Part shown: positions 12,468 to 22,401 of the stretch, piece by piece
How the letters are laid out: every line of letters begins with the position of its first letter
Numbering within the stretch: the stretch's first letter is position 1
Source: Rhodococcus aetherivorans
GTDB taxonomy: Bacteria > Actinomycetota > Actinomycetes > Mycobacteriales > Mycobacteriaceae
Length of the DNA stretch: 64,000 bases
Assembly (NCBI RefSeq): GCF_011058165.1
Contig: NZ_JAALEG010000022.1
Location: 1 to 64,000 of the forward strand
Direction: 5' to 3'
Notes under the pieces: generated by a model
Database searches by the model: none
What the model was told of the DNA's origin: nothing
The model's input: only the letters and a program-made list of their open reading frames with translations
Translations under genes and position numbers: made by a program

Positions 12468-13526
12468 TCAGGGGCGCTGTCCCATGCCGGTGGCGACCTC
12501 GTGCAGCCGGCGGCCCACGCTGTCCTCCGCCAGCGGCGGTGTCGGCAGCCCGGCGCCGTCGCGGAGCCCGGTGAGGAACTCCTCGAGGGTGGCGCGCGGC
12601 GAGAACCGGGGAATCCACTCGAGGTCGGTGCGGGCGCGGGTGCAGTCCATGAGCGGCAGCCGCAGCACCGTGTCGACCAGGCCGGGGGAGGCGGGGGCGA
12701 GCCGTGCGTGCCAGGCCGCGGCGACGGCCGCGTGCAGCGCCGCCGGCGGGACGGGCACCGTGCGGGCGCCGAGGATCTCGGCGAGGACCTCGGCGTCGAC
12801 GGGGGGTTCGGCGGCGAGGTTGAATGCGCCCCGCACCGGCCGGAGCACGGCCCGGACGTAGGCGTCGGCGGCGTCGTCGGTGTGCAGCACCTGCATCCGC
12901 AGTCCGGCGGTGCGGGGGACGATCGGCAGGGACCGGACGAGGCGGCCGGGGAGGAGCGGCCCGGCGAACAACCGGCGCTGCGCGGTCGCGGACTCGCGCT
13001 TGAAGAGGAAGCCGGGACGCATCCGGACCACCCGGATGTCGGGGTGCCGCAGTTCGAACGTGTCGAGCCAGCGTTCGAGGTACGCCTTCTCCCGCGGGTA
13101 CGCCGCGCCGGGCCAGCCGTGGGTGGGCCAGCGCTCGTCGACCCGTTCGTCCTGCGGTCCCGGCGAGTAGGCGCCGACCGACGACGCGTGGACGAGGGTG
13201 GGCACGCCCACCTCGGCGACGGTCTCGAACACCCGGATCGATCCGAGCACGTTGTTGCGCCAGGTGATCTCGGGTTTGTGGGTGGGCTGGAAGAGCCAGG
13301 CGAGGTGGACGACGGCCGCCGCGTCGCGCAGCAGCTCGTGCAGGTCGTCGTCGGCGACGTCGGCGACGACGAACTCGGTCTTGCGGCAGCGCCAGTCGGT
13401 GGGGCGGCGGGCGATGCCGACCACCGATCCGACTGCGTCCTGGGCGCCGAGCGCCGCCGTGACGCTGGTGCCCACGTTTCCGGTCGCGCCCGTGACGACC
13501 ACCTTCAGGCCCTCTGTTCCGGTCAT
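12468..13526 (-). CDS. NAD-dependent epimerase/dehydratase (extended SDR)
   Basis: This 352-residue nucleotide-sugar-epimerase-like SDR has a Rossmann fold starting KVVVTGATGNVGTSV (GxxGxxG). VHLAWLFQP, a serine-rich strand LVHASSVGAYSPG, and YPREKAYLERWLD carry the catalytic Ser and Tyr-x3-Lys positions (Y-P-R-E-K). The C-terminal half is less conserved and defines the substrate, which I cannot name. I chose ATG at 13526; the longer frame to 13625 would run into the palindrome region. It is probably cotranscribed with the MarR gene. Confidence 0.88.
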   Translation of the reverse strand: MTGTEGLKVVVTGATGNVGTSVTAALGAQDAVGSVVGIARRPTDWRCRKTEFVVADVADDDLHELLRDAAAVVHLAWLFQPTHKPEITWRNNVLGSIRVFETVAEVGVPTLVHASSVGAYSPGPQDERVDERWPTHGWPGAAYPREKAYLERWLDTFELRHPDIRVVRMRPGFLFKRESATAQRRLFAGPLLPGRLVRSLPIVPRTAGLRMQVLHTDDAADAYVRAVLRPVRGAFNLAAEPPVDAEVLAEILGARTVPVPPAALHAAVAAAWHARLAPASPGLVDTVLRLPLMDCTRARTDLEWIPRFSPRATLEEFLTGLRDGAGLPTPPLAEDSVGRRLHEVATGMGQRP

Positions 13527-13612
13527 GGGGGGCGGATACCCGCGCCCGCGCCGATCCATCCCCGCAGGCCGGGAACATTTCGGACGGTGCCGGTGCTGTA
13601 TCGGGTAGTATT

Positions 13613-13626
13613 GTTGAAGCTTCAAC
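13613..13626. promoter_or_regulatory. Perfect 14-bp palindrome, probable MarR operator
   Basis: GTTGAAGCTTCAAC directly follows TAGTAT (13606-13611), a good -10 for the dioxygenase gene, so it would cover the transcription start. It lies about 87 bases from the epimerase start on the other side. MarR proteins bind short AT-rich palindromes of this TTGAA-type form. Confidence 0.7.
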
Positions 13627-13639
13627 CTTAGGAGTCCGT

Positions 13640-14416
13640 GTGAGCCCCATGCCCGCCCTGTTCCTCAGCCACGGCGCACCGCCCCTGGTCGACAGCGCGA
13701 CGTGGGTGGCGCAGCTGCAACGCTGGGCCGCCGACCTGCCGACCCCCACCGCGATCCTCGTGGTCTCCGCGCACTGGGAGTCCGCGCCGCTGACCATCGG
13801 TGCCACCACCACCGGCACCCCGCTCGTGTACGACTTCGGCGGCTTTCCCCGCCGCTTCTACGAGGTCACCTACCCTGCGCCCGGCGCCCCCGACCTCGCA
13901 CGCAAGGTGGCCGCGCTGATGCCCGACGGCGAACCGGTCGTGCAGCAGCCGCACCGCGGTCTCGACCACGGCGCGTACGTGCCGCTCACCGTCATGTACC
14001 CGGACGCGGACATCCCGGTCCTGCAGATCTCGCTGCCCACCCTCGATCCGCAGCGCCTGCTCGCGCTCGGCCGGCGGCTGCGCCCGCTCCGGGAGGAGGG
14101 GGTGCTCGTCATCGGCTCCGGCTTCACCACGCACGGCCTGCCGTTCCTGCGCGACCCGCGCCCCGAGGCCGTCGCGCCCGGCTGGTCCGCCGAGTTCGAC
14201 GCCTGGGCCGCCGAGCGGCTCGCTGCCGGCGACGTCGACGGCCTGCTCGACTTCCGCACCCGGGCGCCCGGCATGCCGTACGCCCACCCCACGATCGAGC
14301 ACTTCGCCCCGCTGTTCGTCACCCTCGGCGCGTCGAGCGACCCGGAGCAGGCGCCCCGGCAGGTGATCGACGGGTTCTGGATGGGCCTGGCCAAGCGTTC
14401 CGTCCAGGTGGACTGA
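13640..14416 (+). CDS. LigB-type extradiol ring-cleavage dioxygenase (DODA family)
   Basis: This 258-residue class III extradiol dioxygenase-like protein probably uses non-haem Fe(II) or Zn. SHGAPPLV at the N-terminus and SAHWES supply two conserved histidines, and PHRGLDHGAYVPL and GSGFTTHGL the later ones. The group includes 4,5-DOPA dioxygenases and uncharacterised proteins induced by phenolics. AGGAGT at 13629-13634 precedes the adjacent GTG starts; a slightly later ATG at 13649 is possible. It faces the epimerase-MarR pair across a palindrome, suggesting MarR-controlled aromatic or quinone detoxification; this role is inferred. Confidence 0.9.
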   Translation: MSPMPALFLSHGAPPLVDSATWVAQLQRWAADLPTPTAILVVSAHWESAPLTIGATTTGTPLVYDFGGFPRRFYEVTYPAPGAPDLARKVAALMPDGEPVVQQPHRGLDHGAYVPLTVMYPDADIPVLQISLPTLDPQRLLALGRRLRPLREEGVLVIGSGFTTHGLPFLRDPRPEAVAPGWSAEFDAWAAERLAAGDVDGLLDFRTRAPGMPYAHPTIEHFAPLFVTLGASSDPEQAPRQVIDGFWMGLAKRSVQVD

Positions 14417-14419
14417 CCG

Positions 14420-14890
14420 TCAGTCCCGGCTCGCGCGCCGGGCCCGCAGCACCGCGAGCGCGCGATCCGCGTGCACGCCGGGGCGCACCTCGCTGGCGAT
14501 CACCTCGAGGACGGTGCAGTCGGTGTCCAGCACGAAGGTGGTCCGCTTGACCGGCGAGAGCCGGCCGAGCAGCCCCCGGCGCACCCCGAACTGCGCCGCC
14601 ACCGCGCCGTCCGGATCGGACAGCAGGGGGTAGTCGAACGACTGCCGCGTCGACCACGCGCCCAACCGGTCCACCGGGTCGGTGCTGATCCCGACCCGGG
14701 TGGCGCCGACGGCGGCGAACTCGGCCGCCAGATCCCGGAAGTGGCACGCCTCGGCCGTGCAGACCGGGGTGAACGCGGCCGGGTAGAAGAACAGCACCAC
14801 CGGCCCGTCCGCCAGCAGCGCGGACAGCGTCCGCGGACGGCCGTCCTGGTCGCTCGACGTGAAATCGGGGGCGATGTCACCGGCTCTCAT
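14420..14890 (-). CDS. bcpB: Peroxiredoxin (AhpE/BCP-type)
   Basis: This 156-residue thiol peroxidase reduces hydroperoxides. The peroxidatic cysteine is in [17 protein letters not shown] (the T-x3-C motif, C being the first), and a second cysteine lies four residues on. The start [17 protein letters not shown] is standard. On the minus strand TAGCGT (complement of 14899-14904) precedes the ATG by 8 bases, so it is probably leaderless. It is divergent from trpE, as the bcpB-trpE pair is in M. tuberculosis, and converges tightly on the dioxygenase, 3 bases apart. Confidence 0.93.
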   Translation of the reverse strand: MRAGDIAPDFTSSDQDGRPRTLSALLADGPVVLFFYPAAFTPVCTAEACHFRDLAAEFAAVGATRVGISTDPVDRLGAWSTRQSFDYPLLSDPDGAVAAQFGVRRGLLGRLSPVKRTTFVLDTDCTVLEVIASEVRPGVHADRALAVLRARRASRD

Positions 14891-14948
14891 GTCCGGCGAC
14901 GCTACCGCGGCCGCGCCCGCCGCGGCAGGCCCTGGGATGATGGGCGCC

Positions 14949-16532
14949 ATGTCCGGCGAGCCCACCACCATCCCCGCAGCGGCCCCCGACCTCACCGAGG
15001 GCGGCCGACCCGACTCCACCACCACCCGCGAGCAGTTCCGGCTGCTCGCCGCCGAGCACCGCGTCGTTCCGGTGACCCGCAAGGTGCTCGCCGACGCGGA
15101 GACCCCGCTGTCGGCGTACCGCAAGCTCGCCGCCGACCGGCCCGGCACCTTCCTGCTCGAGTCCGCCGAGAACGGCCGGTCGTGGTCGCGGTGGTCGTTC
15201 ATCGGAGCCGGCAGCCCGGCCGCGCTCACCGTCGTCGACGGGGAGGCCACCTGGTACGGCCACGTGCCCGCCGGCGCCCCCACCGGGGGCGACCCGCTCG
15301 ACGTGCTGCGCCGGACCCTGGAGCTGCTGCACACCGAGCGGCTGCACGGCCTGCCGCCGCTGACCGGCGGCATGGTCGGCTATCTCGGCTACGACGTCGT
15401 GCGACGGATCGAGCGGCTGCCCGAGCACGCCGTCGACGACCTGCAGATTCCCGAGACGGTGATGATGCTCGCCACCGACCTCGCCGCCGTCGACCACCAC
15501 GAGGGTGCGATCACGCTCATCGCCAACGCCGTCAACTGGGACGGCTCCGACGAACGCGTCGACGAGGCCTACGACGACGCGGTGGCCCGGCTGGACCGGA
15601 TGACGGCGGCCCTGGCCGCGCCCGCCCCGTCGACCGTCTCCACGTTCGCCCGGCCCGCCCCCGACTACCGGCGCCAGCGCACGACCGAGAGCTTCGGCGC
15701 CGACGTGCGCCGGCTCATCGGCGAGATCGAGGCCGGCGAGGCGTTCCAGGTGGTGCTGTCCCAGCGCTTCGAGATCGACTGTCACGCGGCGCCGATCGAC
15801 GTGTACCGGATGCTGCGCGCCTCCAACCCGAGTCCGTACATGTTCCTCATGCACGTCCCCGACGGCTCCGGCGGCACGGCGTTCTCCATCGTGGGCTCGA
15901 GCCCGGAGGCGCTCGTGACCGTCGCCGACGGGGTCGCCACCACCCATCCCATCGCCGGGACGCGCTGGCGCGGCGCCAGCGAGGAGGACGACATCCTCCT
16001 CGAGAAGGACCTCCTCGCCGACGAGAAGGAGAACGCCGAGCACCTCATGCTCGTCGACCTCGGCCGCAACGACCTCGGGCGGGTGTGCGAGCCCGGCACC
16101 GTCAAGGTCCACGACTACCGGCACATCGAGCGCTACAGCCACGTCATGCACCTGGTCTCCACCGTCACCGGCCGCCTCGCCGCGGGCCGGCACGCCCTCG
16201 ACGCGGTCACCGCGTGCTTCCCCGCCGGCACCCTGTCCGGCGCGCCCAAGGTCCGGGCGATGGAACTGATCGACGAACTCGAGCCGACCCGCCGCGGCAT
16301 CTACGGCGGCATCGTGGGCTACCTCGATTTCGCCGGCGACGCCGACACCGCCATCGCCATCCGCTCGGCCCTGGTCAAGGACGGCGTCGCCTACGTGCAA
16401 GCCGGTGCCGGCGTCGTCGCCGACTCCGATCCGGTCTACGAGGACACCGAGGCCCGCAACAAGGCCATGGCCGTGCTCTCCGCCGTCGCCGCGGCCGGCA
16501 CCCTCACCTCGTACGAGGGGGACCGCAGGTGA
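14949..16532 (+). CDS. trpE: Anthranilate synthase component I
   Basis: TrpE makes anthranilate from chorismate with ammonia supplied by TrpG, which is not in this window. The 527-residue protein shows the feedback-inhibition motif LLES in [13 protein letters not shown] and the chorismate-binding domain core [33 protein letters not shown] and [24 protein letters not shown] chose ATG at 14949, which follows GATGAT (14936-14941) by 7 bases; ATG at 14937 is an alternative. It heads the trp cluster and is divergent from bcpB. I could not identify a leader peptide or attenuator. Confidence 0.97.
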   Translation: MSGEPTTIPAAAPDLTEGGRPDSTTTREQFRLLAAEHRVVPVTRKVLADAETPLSAYRKLAADRPGTFLLESAENGRSWSRWSFIGAGSPAALTVVDGEATWYGHVPAGAPTGGDPLDVLRRTLELLHTERLHGLPPLTGGMVGYLGYDVVRRIERLPEHAVDDLQIPETVMMLATDLAAVDHHEGAITLIANAVNWDGSDERVDEAYDDAVARLDRMTAALAAPAPSTVSTFARPAPDYRRQRTTESFGADVRRLIGEIEAGEAFQVVLSQRFEIDCHAAPIDVYRMLRASNPSPYMFLMHVPDGSGGTAFSIVGSSPEALVTVADGVATTHPIAGTRWRGASEEDDILLEKDLLADEKENAEHLMLVDLGRNDLGRVCEPGTVKVHDYRHIERYSHVMHLVSTVTGRLAAGRHALDAVTACFPAGTLSGAPKVRAMELIDELEPTRRGIYGGIVGYLDFAGDADTAIAIRSALVKDGVAYVQAGAGVVADSDPVYEDTEARNKAMAVLSAVAAAGTLTSYEGDRR

Positions 16533-17218
16533 GCGCCACCCGCGCGCCCCGGCGGCGGGCCGGCGCGGTCGCCGCGCTGCTGCTCGCGATCGGCGCCGTC
16601 GCGCTGTGGGGCGCGAGCCGCCTGACCTGGGTGACCGTCACGTCCTCCGACGGCCTCGGCGAGGACCGGGTCACCACCCTCGTCGGCGGCACCTGGGCGG
16701 CGGCGCTGACTCCGCTCGCGCTGACGCTGCTGGCGGCCGTCGCGGCGTCGTTCGCGGTGCGCGGATGGGCGCTGCGGATACTGGCCGTGCTCGTCGCGGT
16801 CGTCGCGGTCGCCGCCGCCGTCCCGGCGGTGGGGCTGCTCGCCGGCGGCGCCGACGACGCGACCGCGGCGCGCATCGCGGAGCTGCCCGCACGCGCCGAG
16901 GTCACCTCCCTCACCGTCGCGGCCGGGCCGGCCGTGCTCGCCCTCGCCGGCGCCGTGGCCGCGCTGGCCGCCGCCGTGCAGCTGTGGCGCACCCCGCGGG
17001 CCGAGGCCGGACTGTCGTCGAAGTACGACAGCCCGGCCGCCCGCCGCGAGGCCACCGCCCGCCGGGACACCGCCGACGAGTCGGTCACCGAACGCACCCT
17101 GTGGGACGCGCTCGACGCGGGCGAGGACCCCACGGTGGACGTCGCCGACGACCCGGCCGCCGATCGAGGGGGAGAGGGCGGCGCCGACGATTCGGGGACC
17201 CGCCGCACGGGCCGGTGA
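16529..17218 (+). CDS. Trp-region conserved membrane protein (TIGR02234 type)
   Basis: This 229-residue protein has four hydrophobic segments: [54 protein letters not shown] and [21 protein letters not shown] hydrophilic acidic C-terminal tail follows. [15 protein letters not shown] lies in the first outside loop. It is the membrane protein conserved between trpE and trpC in actinobacteria; its role is unknown, and a part in tryptophan or precursor movement is speculation. It overlaps trpE as GTGA. Confidence 0.9.
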   Translation: MSATRAPRRRAGAVAALLLAIGAVALWGASRLTWVTVTSSDGLGEDRVTTLVGGTWAAALTPLALTLLAAVAASFAVRGWALRILAVLVAVVAVAAAVPAVGLLAGGADDATAARIAELPARAEVTSLTVAAGPAVLALAGAVAALAAAVQLWRTPRAEAGLSSKYDSPAARREATARRDTADESVTERTLWDALDAGEDPTVDVADDPAADRGGEGGADDSGTRRTGR

Positions 17219-17244
17219 GCGCGCACACTACTCTTCAAGAAACT

Positions 17245-17266
17245 CCGATGAGTTTTCTCACATCGG
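17245..17266 (+). promoter_or_regulatory. Small hairpin in the trpC leader
   Basis: CCGATG and CATCGG form an inverted repeat around AGTTTTCTCA, in a locally AT-rich 79-base gap before trpC. It may be a weak terminator or processing site; a TTGACA hexamer follows at 17268 but has no usable -10 before trpC. Confidence 0.35.
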
Positions 17267-17297
17267 ATTGACAGGGGCGAAAGGACTTCGAGCCACG

Positions 17298-18107
17298 ATG
17301 ACAGTTCTCGACTCGATACTCGAAGGGGTGCGCGCCGACGTCGCCGCCCGGGAGGCGGTCCTCGACTTCGCCGCGGTCAAGGCCGCCGCTGCCGCCGCGC
17401 CCCCGCCGATCGACGCCAAGGCCGCGTTGCTCGAGCCGGGAATCGCCGTCATCGCCGAGGTCAAGCGGGCCAGCCCGTCGAAGGGGGCGCTCGCCGACAT
17501 CACCGACCCCGCCGAACTCGCCAAGGCCTACGAGGCCGGCGGTGCCCGCGCGATCAGCGTGCTCACCGAGCAGCGCCGCTTCCAGGGCAGTCTCGACGAT
17601 CTCGACGCCGTGCGGCGCGCGGTGCGGATCCCGGTGCTGCGCAAGGACTTCATCGTCGGCCCGTACCAGATCCACGAGGCGCGTGCCCACGGCGCGGACA
17701 TCGTGCTGCTCATCGTCGCCGCGCTCGAGCAGCCCGTGCTGACGTCGCTGATCGACCGCGTCGAATCTCTCGGCATGACGGCGCTCGTCGAGGTGCACAC
17801 CGAGGAGGAGGCGACCCGTGCCCTCGAGGCCGGCGCCACCGTCATCGGGGTCAACGCCCGCAACCTCAAGACCCTCGAGGTCGACAAGAGCACGTTCGCC
17901 CGCATCGCGCCGGGACTGCCGACAGAGGTCGTCAAGATCGCCGAGTCCGGCGTGCGCGGTCCCTCCGACCTGCTCACCTACGCCGGCGCGGGTGCCGACG
18001 CGGTGCTCGTCGGCGAGGGACTGGTGACCAGCGGCGACCCGCGCCACGCGGTCGCCGAACTGGTCACCGCCGGCACCCATCCGTCCTGCCCGAAGCCCGC
18101 ACGCTGA
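17298..18107 (+). CDS. trpC: Indole-3-glycerol-phosphate synthase
   Basis: This 269-residue barrel converts CdRP to indole-3-glycerol phosphate. The family signatures are [14 protein letters not shown], with the catalytic lysine in the first part, then [52 protein letters not shown] and VKIAESGV. It is monofunctional, not fused to TrpF, which agrees with PriA supplying the TrpF step. It lies 79 bases after the membrane gene, so it is probably still in the trp transcript. Confidence 0.97.
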   Translation: MTVLDSILEGVRADVAAREAVLDFAAVKAAAAAAPPPIDAKAALLEPGIAVIAEVKRASPSKGALADITDPAELAKAYEAGGARAISVLTEQRRFQGSLDDLDAVRRAVRIPVLRKDFIVGPYQIHEARAHGADIVLLIVAALEQPVLTSLIDRVESLGMTALVEVHTEEEATRALEAGATVIGVNARNLKTLEVDKSTFARIAPGLPTEVVKIAESGVRGPSDLLTYAGAGADAVLVGEGLVTSGDPRHAVAELVTAGTHPSCPKPAR

Positions 18108-18180
18108 CCGCATTCCGGCGCGGCGCCGACGGGCCGGACCCGGCGACGGGCCGGGGCCGCCGTTGGGGCAGACTGGACGG

Positions 18181-19491
18181 GTGAGCACAGACGATCCCGT
18201 ACTTTCCGCCAAGGGCCGCGGTCTGCCCCGCATGAGCGCCGCAGTGGCCGAGCACACCGCGCACGAACCCGACCCCGGCGGCCACTTCGGGGTCTTCGGC
18301 GGCCGGTTCGTCCCCGAGGCGCTGATGGCGGTGATCGAGGAGGTCACCGCCGAATACGACAAGGCGCGGGTCGACAACGGATTCCTCGACGAACTCGATC
18401 GGTTGCAGCGCGACTACACCGGCCGGCCCTCCCCGGTGTACGAGGCCAAGCGGCTGAGCGAACACGCCGGCGGCGCCCGGATCGTGCTCAAGCGCGAGGA
18501 TCTCAACCACACCGGCTCGCACAAGATCAACAACGTGCTCGGGCAGGCCCTGCTCGCCCAGCGGATGGGCAAGACCCGGGTCATCGCGGAGACCGGTGCC
18601 GGGCAGCACGGCGTCGCCACCGCCACCGCCTGCGCCCTGCTCGGCCTCGACTGCGTCGTCTACATGGGCGAGGTCGACACCGAGCGGCAGGCCCTCAACG
18701 TCGCCCGGATGCGCCTGCTCGGCGCCGAGGTCGTCGCCGCGACCAGCGGTTCGCGCACCCTCAAGGACGCGATCAACGAGGCCATGCGCGACTGGGTCAC
18801 CAATGCCCACAACACCTACTACTGTTTCGGCACCGCCGCCGGCCCGCACCCGTTCCCCATGATGGTGCGCGACTTCCAGCGCATCATCGGCCTCGAGGCG
18901 CGCGCGCAGGTGCAGGCGCTCACCGGCCGGTTGCCCGACGCCGTCACCGCCTGCGTCGGCGGCGGATCCAACGCCATCGGCATCTTCCATGCCTTCATCG
19001 ACGACCCCGGTGTCCGCCTGGTCGGCTTCGAGGCCGGCGGCGACGGGGTGGAAACCGGGCGGCATGCCGCCACCATCACCGGCGGCACGCCCGGCGCGCT
19101 GCACGGCGCCTACTCCTACCTGCTGCAGGACGAGGACGGCCAGACCATCGAGTCGCACTCGATCTCCGCCGGCCTGGACTACCCCGGCGTCGGACCCGAG
19201 CACTCCTACCTCAAGAACATCGGCCGCGCCGACTACCGGCCCGTCACCGACGCCGAGGCCATGGAGGCGTTCTCGCTGCTCTCGCGCACCGAGGGCATCA
19301 TCCCCGCCATCGAGTCGGCGCACGCCGTCGCCGGGGCCCTGAAGCTGGGCCGCGAACTCGGCTCCGGCGCCGTCGTGCTGGTCAATCTGTCCGGCCGGGG
19401 CGACAAGGACGTCGACACCGCCGCGCGGTGGTTCGGGCTCCTTCCCGCCGACCCCGCCACCTCCGACACGACGGAAGGATCCGCGCAGTGA
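18181..19491 (+). CDS. trpB: Tryptophan synthase beta chain
   Basis: TrpB joins indole and serine to form tryptophan using PLP. The 436-residue product has the PLP lysine in [19 protein letters not shown], the indole-site glutamate in [15 protein letters not shown], and the phosphate loop VGGGSNAIG. The C-terminal [14 protein letters not shown] is also typical. GTG at 18181 is followed by an N-terminal extension before [26 protein letters not shown] (18169-18174) ends 6 bases before the GTG, suggesting an internal leaderless start. An in-frame ATG in that extension gives a shorter alternative. Confidence 0.97.
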   Translation: MSTDDPVLSAKGRGLPRMSAAVAEHTAHEPDPGGHFGVFGGRFVPEALMAVIEEVTAEYDKARVDNGFLDELDRLQRDYTGRPSPVYEAKRLSEHAGGARIVLKREDLNHTGSHKINNVLGQALLAQRMGKTRVIAETGAGQHGVATATACALLGLDCVVYMGEVDTERQALNVARMRLLGAEVVAATSGSRTLKDAINEAMRDWVTNAHNTYYCFGTAAGPHPFPMMVRDFQRIIGLEARAQVQALTGRLPDAVTACVGGGSNAIGIFHAFIDDPGVRLVGFEAGGDGVETGRHAATITGGTPGALHGAYSYLLQDEDGQTIESHSISAGLDYPGVGPEHSYLKNIGRADYRPVTDAEAMEAFSLLSRTEGIIPAIESAHAVAGALKLGRELGSGAVVLVNLSGRGDKDVDTAARWFGLLPADPATSDTTEGSAQ

Positions 19492-20297
19492 GCGCCCAGC
19501 AGCCGCAGTCCCGCCTCGGTGAGGTCTTCGCCCGATGCAAGGCCGAGAACCGCGCCGCGCTCGTCGGCTACCTGCCCGCCGGATACCCCGACCTGCCGCG
19601 CTCGATCGAGGCGTTCGAAGCGCTCGTGCAGGCCGGCTGCGACATCGTCGAGGTCGGCATCCCCTACAGCGACCCGGTGATGGACGGACCCACCATCCAG
19701 GCCGCCGCCGACGAGGCGCTCACCGCGGGCTTCCGGGTGCGGGACGTGTTCCGCGTCGTCGAGGCCGTCGCCGCGGCCGGCGGCCACGCCGTCGTGATGA
19801 CCTACTGGAACATCGTCCTCAAGTACGGGATCGACGAATTCGCCCGCGACCTCGCTGCCGCCGGGGGACTGGGGATCATCACCCCGGACCTCATCCCCGA
19901 CGAGGCCGAGCAGTGGATCGCGGCGGCGGACCGGCACGGGCTCGACCGCATCTTCCTGGTCGCCCCGTCGTCGACCGCCGAGCGCCTCGTCATGACCGTC
20001 GACTCCTGCCGCGGGTTCGTCTACGCCACCTCCACGATGGGCGTGACCGGCGCCCGCGACGCCGTCTCCGACATGGCGCCCGAACTCGTCGCCCGGGTGC
20101 GGGAGCACTCGCAGATCCCCGTGGGTGTCGGCCTGGGCGTGCGGTCCCGGGAACAAGCCGCGCAGATCGCCGCCTACGCGGACGCGGTGATCGTCGGCTC
20201 GGCGCTGGTGGCCGCCGTGGCGCAGGGCCCCGACGCGTTGCGCACGCTCACCACGGAACTCGCGGAGGGCGTGCGCTCGGCTAGCGTGGCCACGTGA
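19488..20297 (+). CDS. trpA: Tryptophan synthase alpha chain
   Basis: TrpA cleaves indole-3-glycerol phosphate and passes indole through the tunnel to TrpB. In the 269-residue barrel the catalytic glutamate and aspartate lie in [19 protein letters not shown]. The phosphate site is in [14 protein letters not shown] and GVGLGVRS. It begins at a GTG overlapping the trpB stop (GTGA) and overlaps lgt in the same way, so trpB-trpA-lgt should be coupled. Confidence 0.97.
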   Translation: MSAQQPQSRLGEVFARCKAENRAALVGYLPAGYPDLPRSIEAFEALVQAGCDIVEVGIPYSDPVMDGPTIQAAADEALTAGFRVRDVFRVVEAVAAAGGHAVVMTYWNIVLKYGIDEFARDLAAAGGLGIITPDLIPDEAEQWIAAADRHGLDRIFLVAPSSTAERLVMTVDSCRGFVYATSTMGVTGARDAVSDMAPELVARVREHSQIPVGVGLGVRSREQAAQIAAYADAVIVGSALVAAVAQGPDALRTLTTELAEGVRSASVAT

Positions 20298-21358
20298 CCT
20301 CCACCGCCGTACCCGCCGCCGCTACCGTCCTGGCGTATCTGCCCAGTCCACCGCAGGGGGTGTGGTACCTCGGGCCGATCGCGCTGCGGGCCTACGCCCT
20401 GTGCATCATCGTCGGGATCGTCGTCGCCATCTTCTGGGGCGACCGCCGCTGGGTCGCCCGTGGCGGCGAGCCGGGCACCGTCCTCGACGTCGCCGTGTGG
20501 GCGGTGCCGTTCGGCCTGATCGGAGGGCGCCTGTACCACGTCGCCACCGACTGGCAGAAGTACTTCGGCGCGGGCGCCGACCCGGTCGACGCGCTGAAGA
20601 TCTGGCAGGGCGGACTCGGGATCTGGGGGGCGGTCGCCCTCGGCGGCGTCGGCGCCTGGATCGGGTGCCGGCGCCGCGGTGTGCCGCTGCCCGCCCTCGG
20701 TGATGCGGTGGCCCCGGCGATCCTGCTGGCGCAGGCCATCGGCCGGCTCGGCAACTGGTTCAACCAGGAACTCTACGGCCGGGAGACGACCGTGCCGTGG
20801 GGCCTCGAGATCTACGAGCGTCGCAACGACGCGGGACAGACCAGCCCGGACCTGATCGACGGGATCTCCACCGGGCAGGTCGCGGCGGTGGTGCATCCGA
20901 CGTTCCTGTACGAGCTGGTGTGGAACCTGCTCGTCGTGCTGCTGCTCGTGTTCGTCGACCGGCGCTTCCGTATCGGACACGGCCGGCTGTTCGCGCTCTA
21001 CGTGGCCGGCTACAGCGCGGGCCGCTTCTTCGTCGAACTCATGCGGTCCGACCCGGCCACCGAGATCGCCGGTATCCGGATCAATTCCTTCACCTCCGCC
21101 ATCGTGTTCGTCCTCGCCGTCGCCTACGTCGTCTTCGCCCGCAAGGGTCGCGAAGCGCCGGAGGAACTGAAGTCCCGTCACCCGCACGGCGCCACCGCGG
21201 CCGCAGCCGATGCCACCGCAACCGGCGACGGGATCGGAGACGGTGGGGCGGCCGACGACGAGAAGCGGGACGGCGCATCCGGGCCCGTGGCATCGGCCGA
21301 GGCCGGCGGTAAGGTCGAGACAGGTAGGCGCAGCGAGAACGGAGGGGACAAGTCGTGA
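20294..21358 (+). CDS. lgt: Prolipoprotein diacylglyceryl transferase
   Basis: Lgt is an inner-membrane enzyme that attaches diacylglycerol to the lipobox cysteine of prolipoproteins, such as the binding protein at 52913. The 354-residue product has about seven membrane segments, the signature [14 protein letters not shown], and the catalytic-region histidine in [15 protein letters not shown]. The last 70 residues form an acidic and Ala/Gly-rich cytoplasmic tail, longer than the enterobacterial form but usual in mycolata. Besides the GTGA overlap with trpA it has its own TAGCGT (20282-20287) 6 bases before the GTG. Confidence 0.96.
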   Translation: MTSTAVPAAATVLAYLPSPPQGVWYLGPIALRAYALCIIVGIVVAIFWGDRRWVARGGEPGTVLDVAVWAVPFGLIGGRLYHVATDWQKYFGAGADPVDALKIWQGGLGIWGAVALGGVGAWIGCRRRGVPLPALGDAVAPAILLAQAIGRLGNWFNQELYGRETTVPWGLEIYERRNDAGQTSPDLIDGISTGQVAAVVHPTFLYELVWNLLVVLLLVFVDRRFRIGHGRLFALYVAGYSAGRFFVELMRSDPATEIAGIRINSFTSAIVFVLAVAYVVFARKGREAPEELKSRHPHGATAAAADATATGDGIGDGGAADDEKRDGASGPVASAEAGGKVETGRRSENGGDKS

Positions 21359-22188
21359 CCACATCCGACGCGGGATCCCCGGACCCCACGGGCCCGGATC
21401 TGCGGAAGAAGGACGAGACGTCCGCCGGACCGGACCTGCGCAAACAGTCCGACGCCGAGGCCGCCCCCGCTGCCGGGTCGAGCGCCGCGCCGCAGGGCGG
21501 CGAGCCGGCCCCCACCGCGGAGCTGCCCACGTTCGGCGGCACCGCCGACTACGATCCGACCGCCCAGGCGTCGCTGTCCGTTCCGCCGCCCACCACCGAG
21601 TCGACCGCGCCCACGTGGGGCACGGCCGGACCGGGCTGGGACACCTACTCCGGAATGGGCAACGGTCCCGGCTGGGGCACCACGCCGAGCTATCCACCGC
21701 CGTCGAGCGAAGCGCAGTACGGCACCGCACACACCGGCGGGACCGAGGCGCCGACCGGCGGGCAGTACGCCGGCAGCGGACCCGTCTACGGGGCCCCCGA
21801 CCCGCAGTTCCAGAGCGGGCCGCAGTACCCCACCCCGGCCGGGCCGGGCTACGGTCCCACCGGCTACGGCGCCTACGGCGATCCCTCCGCGCCGTACGGA
21901 CGGGATCCGGCGACGGGCGAGCCCTACTCCGACAAGTCGAAGACCACCGCGGGCCTGTTGCAGCTGCTGCTGCCCTTCGTCGGGATCTGCGGGGTCGGGC
22001 GGCTCTACCTCGGAAGCACCGCGGTCGGCCTCATCCAGCTTCTGGGGCTGTGGATCGGCGGACTGCTGACCATCCTCCTGGTCGGCTTCGTGATCATCCC
22101 GGTGATCTGGGTGTGGTCCGTCATCGACGGGATCATGATGCTCACCGGCAGCGTCCGCGACTCCGACGGCCGCCCGCTGCGGCCCTGA
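21355..22188 (+). CDS. TM2-domain membrane protein with Pro/Gly-rich N-terminus
   Basis: This 277-residue protein is coupled to lgt by GTGA. About 190 N-terminal residues are low-complexity, rich in Pro, Gly, Tyr and Thr, and probably disordered. The C-terminal 75 residues form a TM2 domain: [20 protein letters not shown], then [20 protein letters not shown] and a second hydrophobic hairpin. Function is unknown. The gene sits where M. tuberculosis also carries small membrane genes after lgt. It is followed by a start region for gltB rather than pyk. Confidence 0.88.
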   Translation: MTTSDAGSPDPTGPDLRKKDETSAGPDLRKQSDAEAAPAAGSSAAPQGGEPAPTAELPTFGGTADYDPTAQASLSVPPPTTESTAPTWGTAGPGWDTYSGMGNGPGWGTTPSYPPPSSEAQYGTAHTGGTEAPTGGQYAGSGPVYGAPDPQFQSGPQYPTPAGPGYGPTGYGAYGDPSAPYGRDPATGEPYSDKSKTTAGLLQLLLPFVGICGVGRLYLGSTAVGLIQLLGLWIGGLLTILLVGFVIIPVIWVWSVIDGIMMLTGSVRDSDGRPLRP

Positions 22189-22241
22189 CCCACCCACCCG
22201 ACGGCCGGTCGCGCCTCTCGCGCGGCCGGCCGTCGCGCGCG

Positions 22242-22401
22242 TAGACTGGCCGCCACCGGGACCGATCCCCGGTTCGATCGTCGGGCGGAACTGGTCCGGC
22301 CACCCATACCGCAGCGCACGCCCGTCGTGGCGACCCCGTCGGGGCCGCCCATCCGACGACGCGCGACGTCGCCGCCACACCGGCGACGTGGAGGTGGACC
22401 G
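22242..22401 (+). promoter_or_regulatory. gltB promoter and long leader
   Basis: TAGACT at 22242-22247 is a good -10, giving a start near 22254 and a leader of about 148 bases. The leader is GC-rich with several self-complementary GC stretches and ends in GGAGGTGG. I recognise no riboswitch class in it. Confidence 0.4.

Noticed and set aside
12468-13625. Longer epimerase starting at 13625
   Set aside because: The added 33 residues are not Rossmann-like and would overlap the palindromic operator and dioxygenase promoter.
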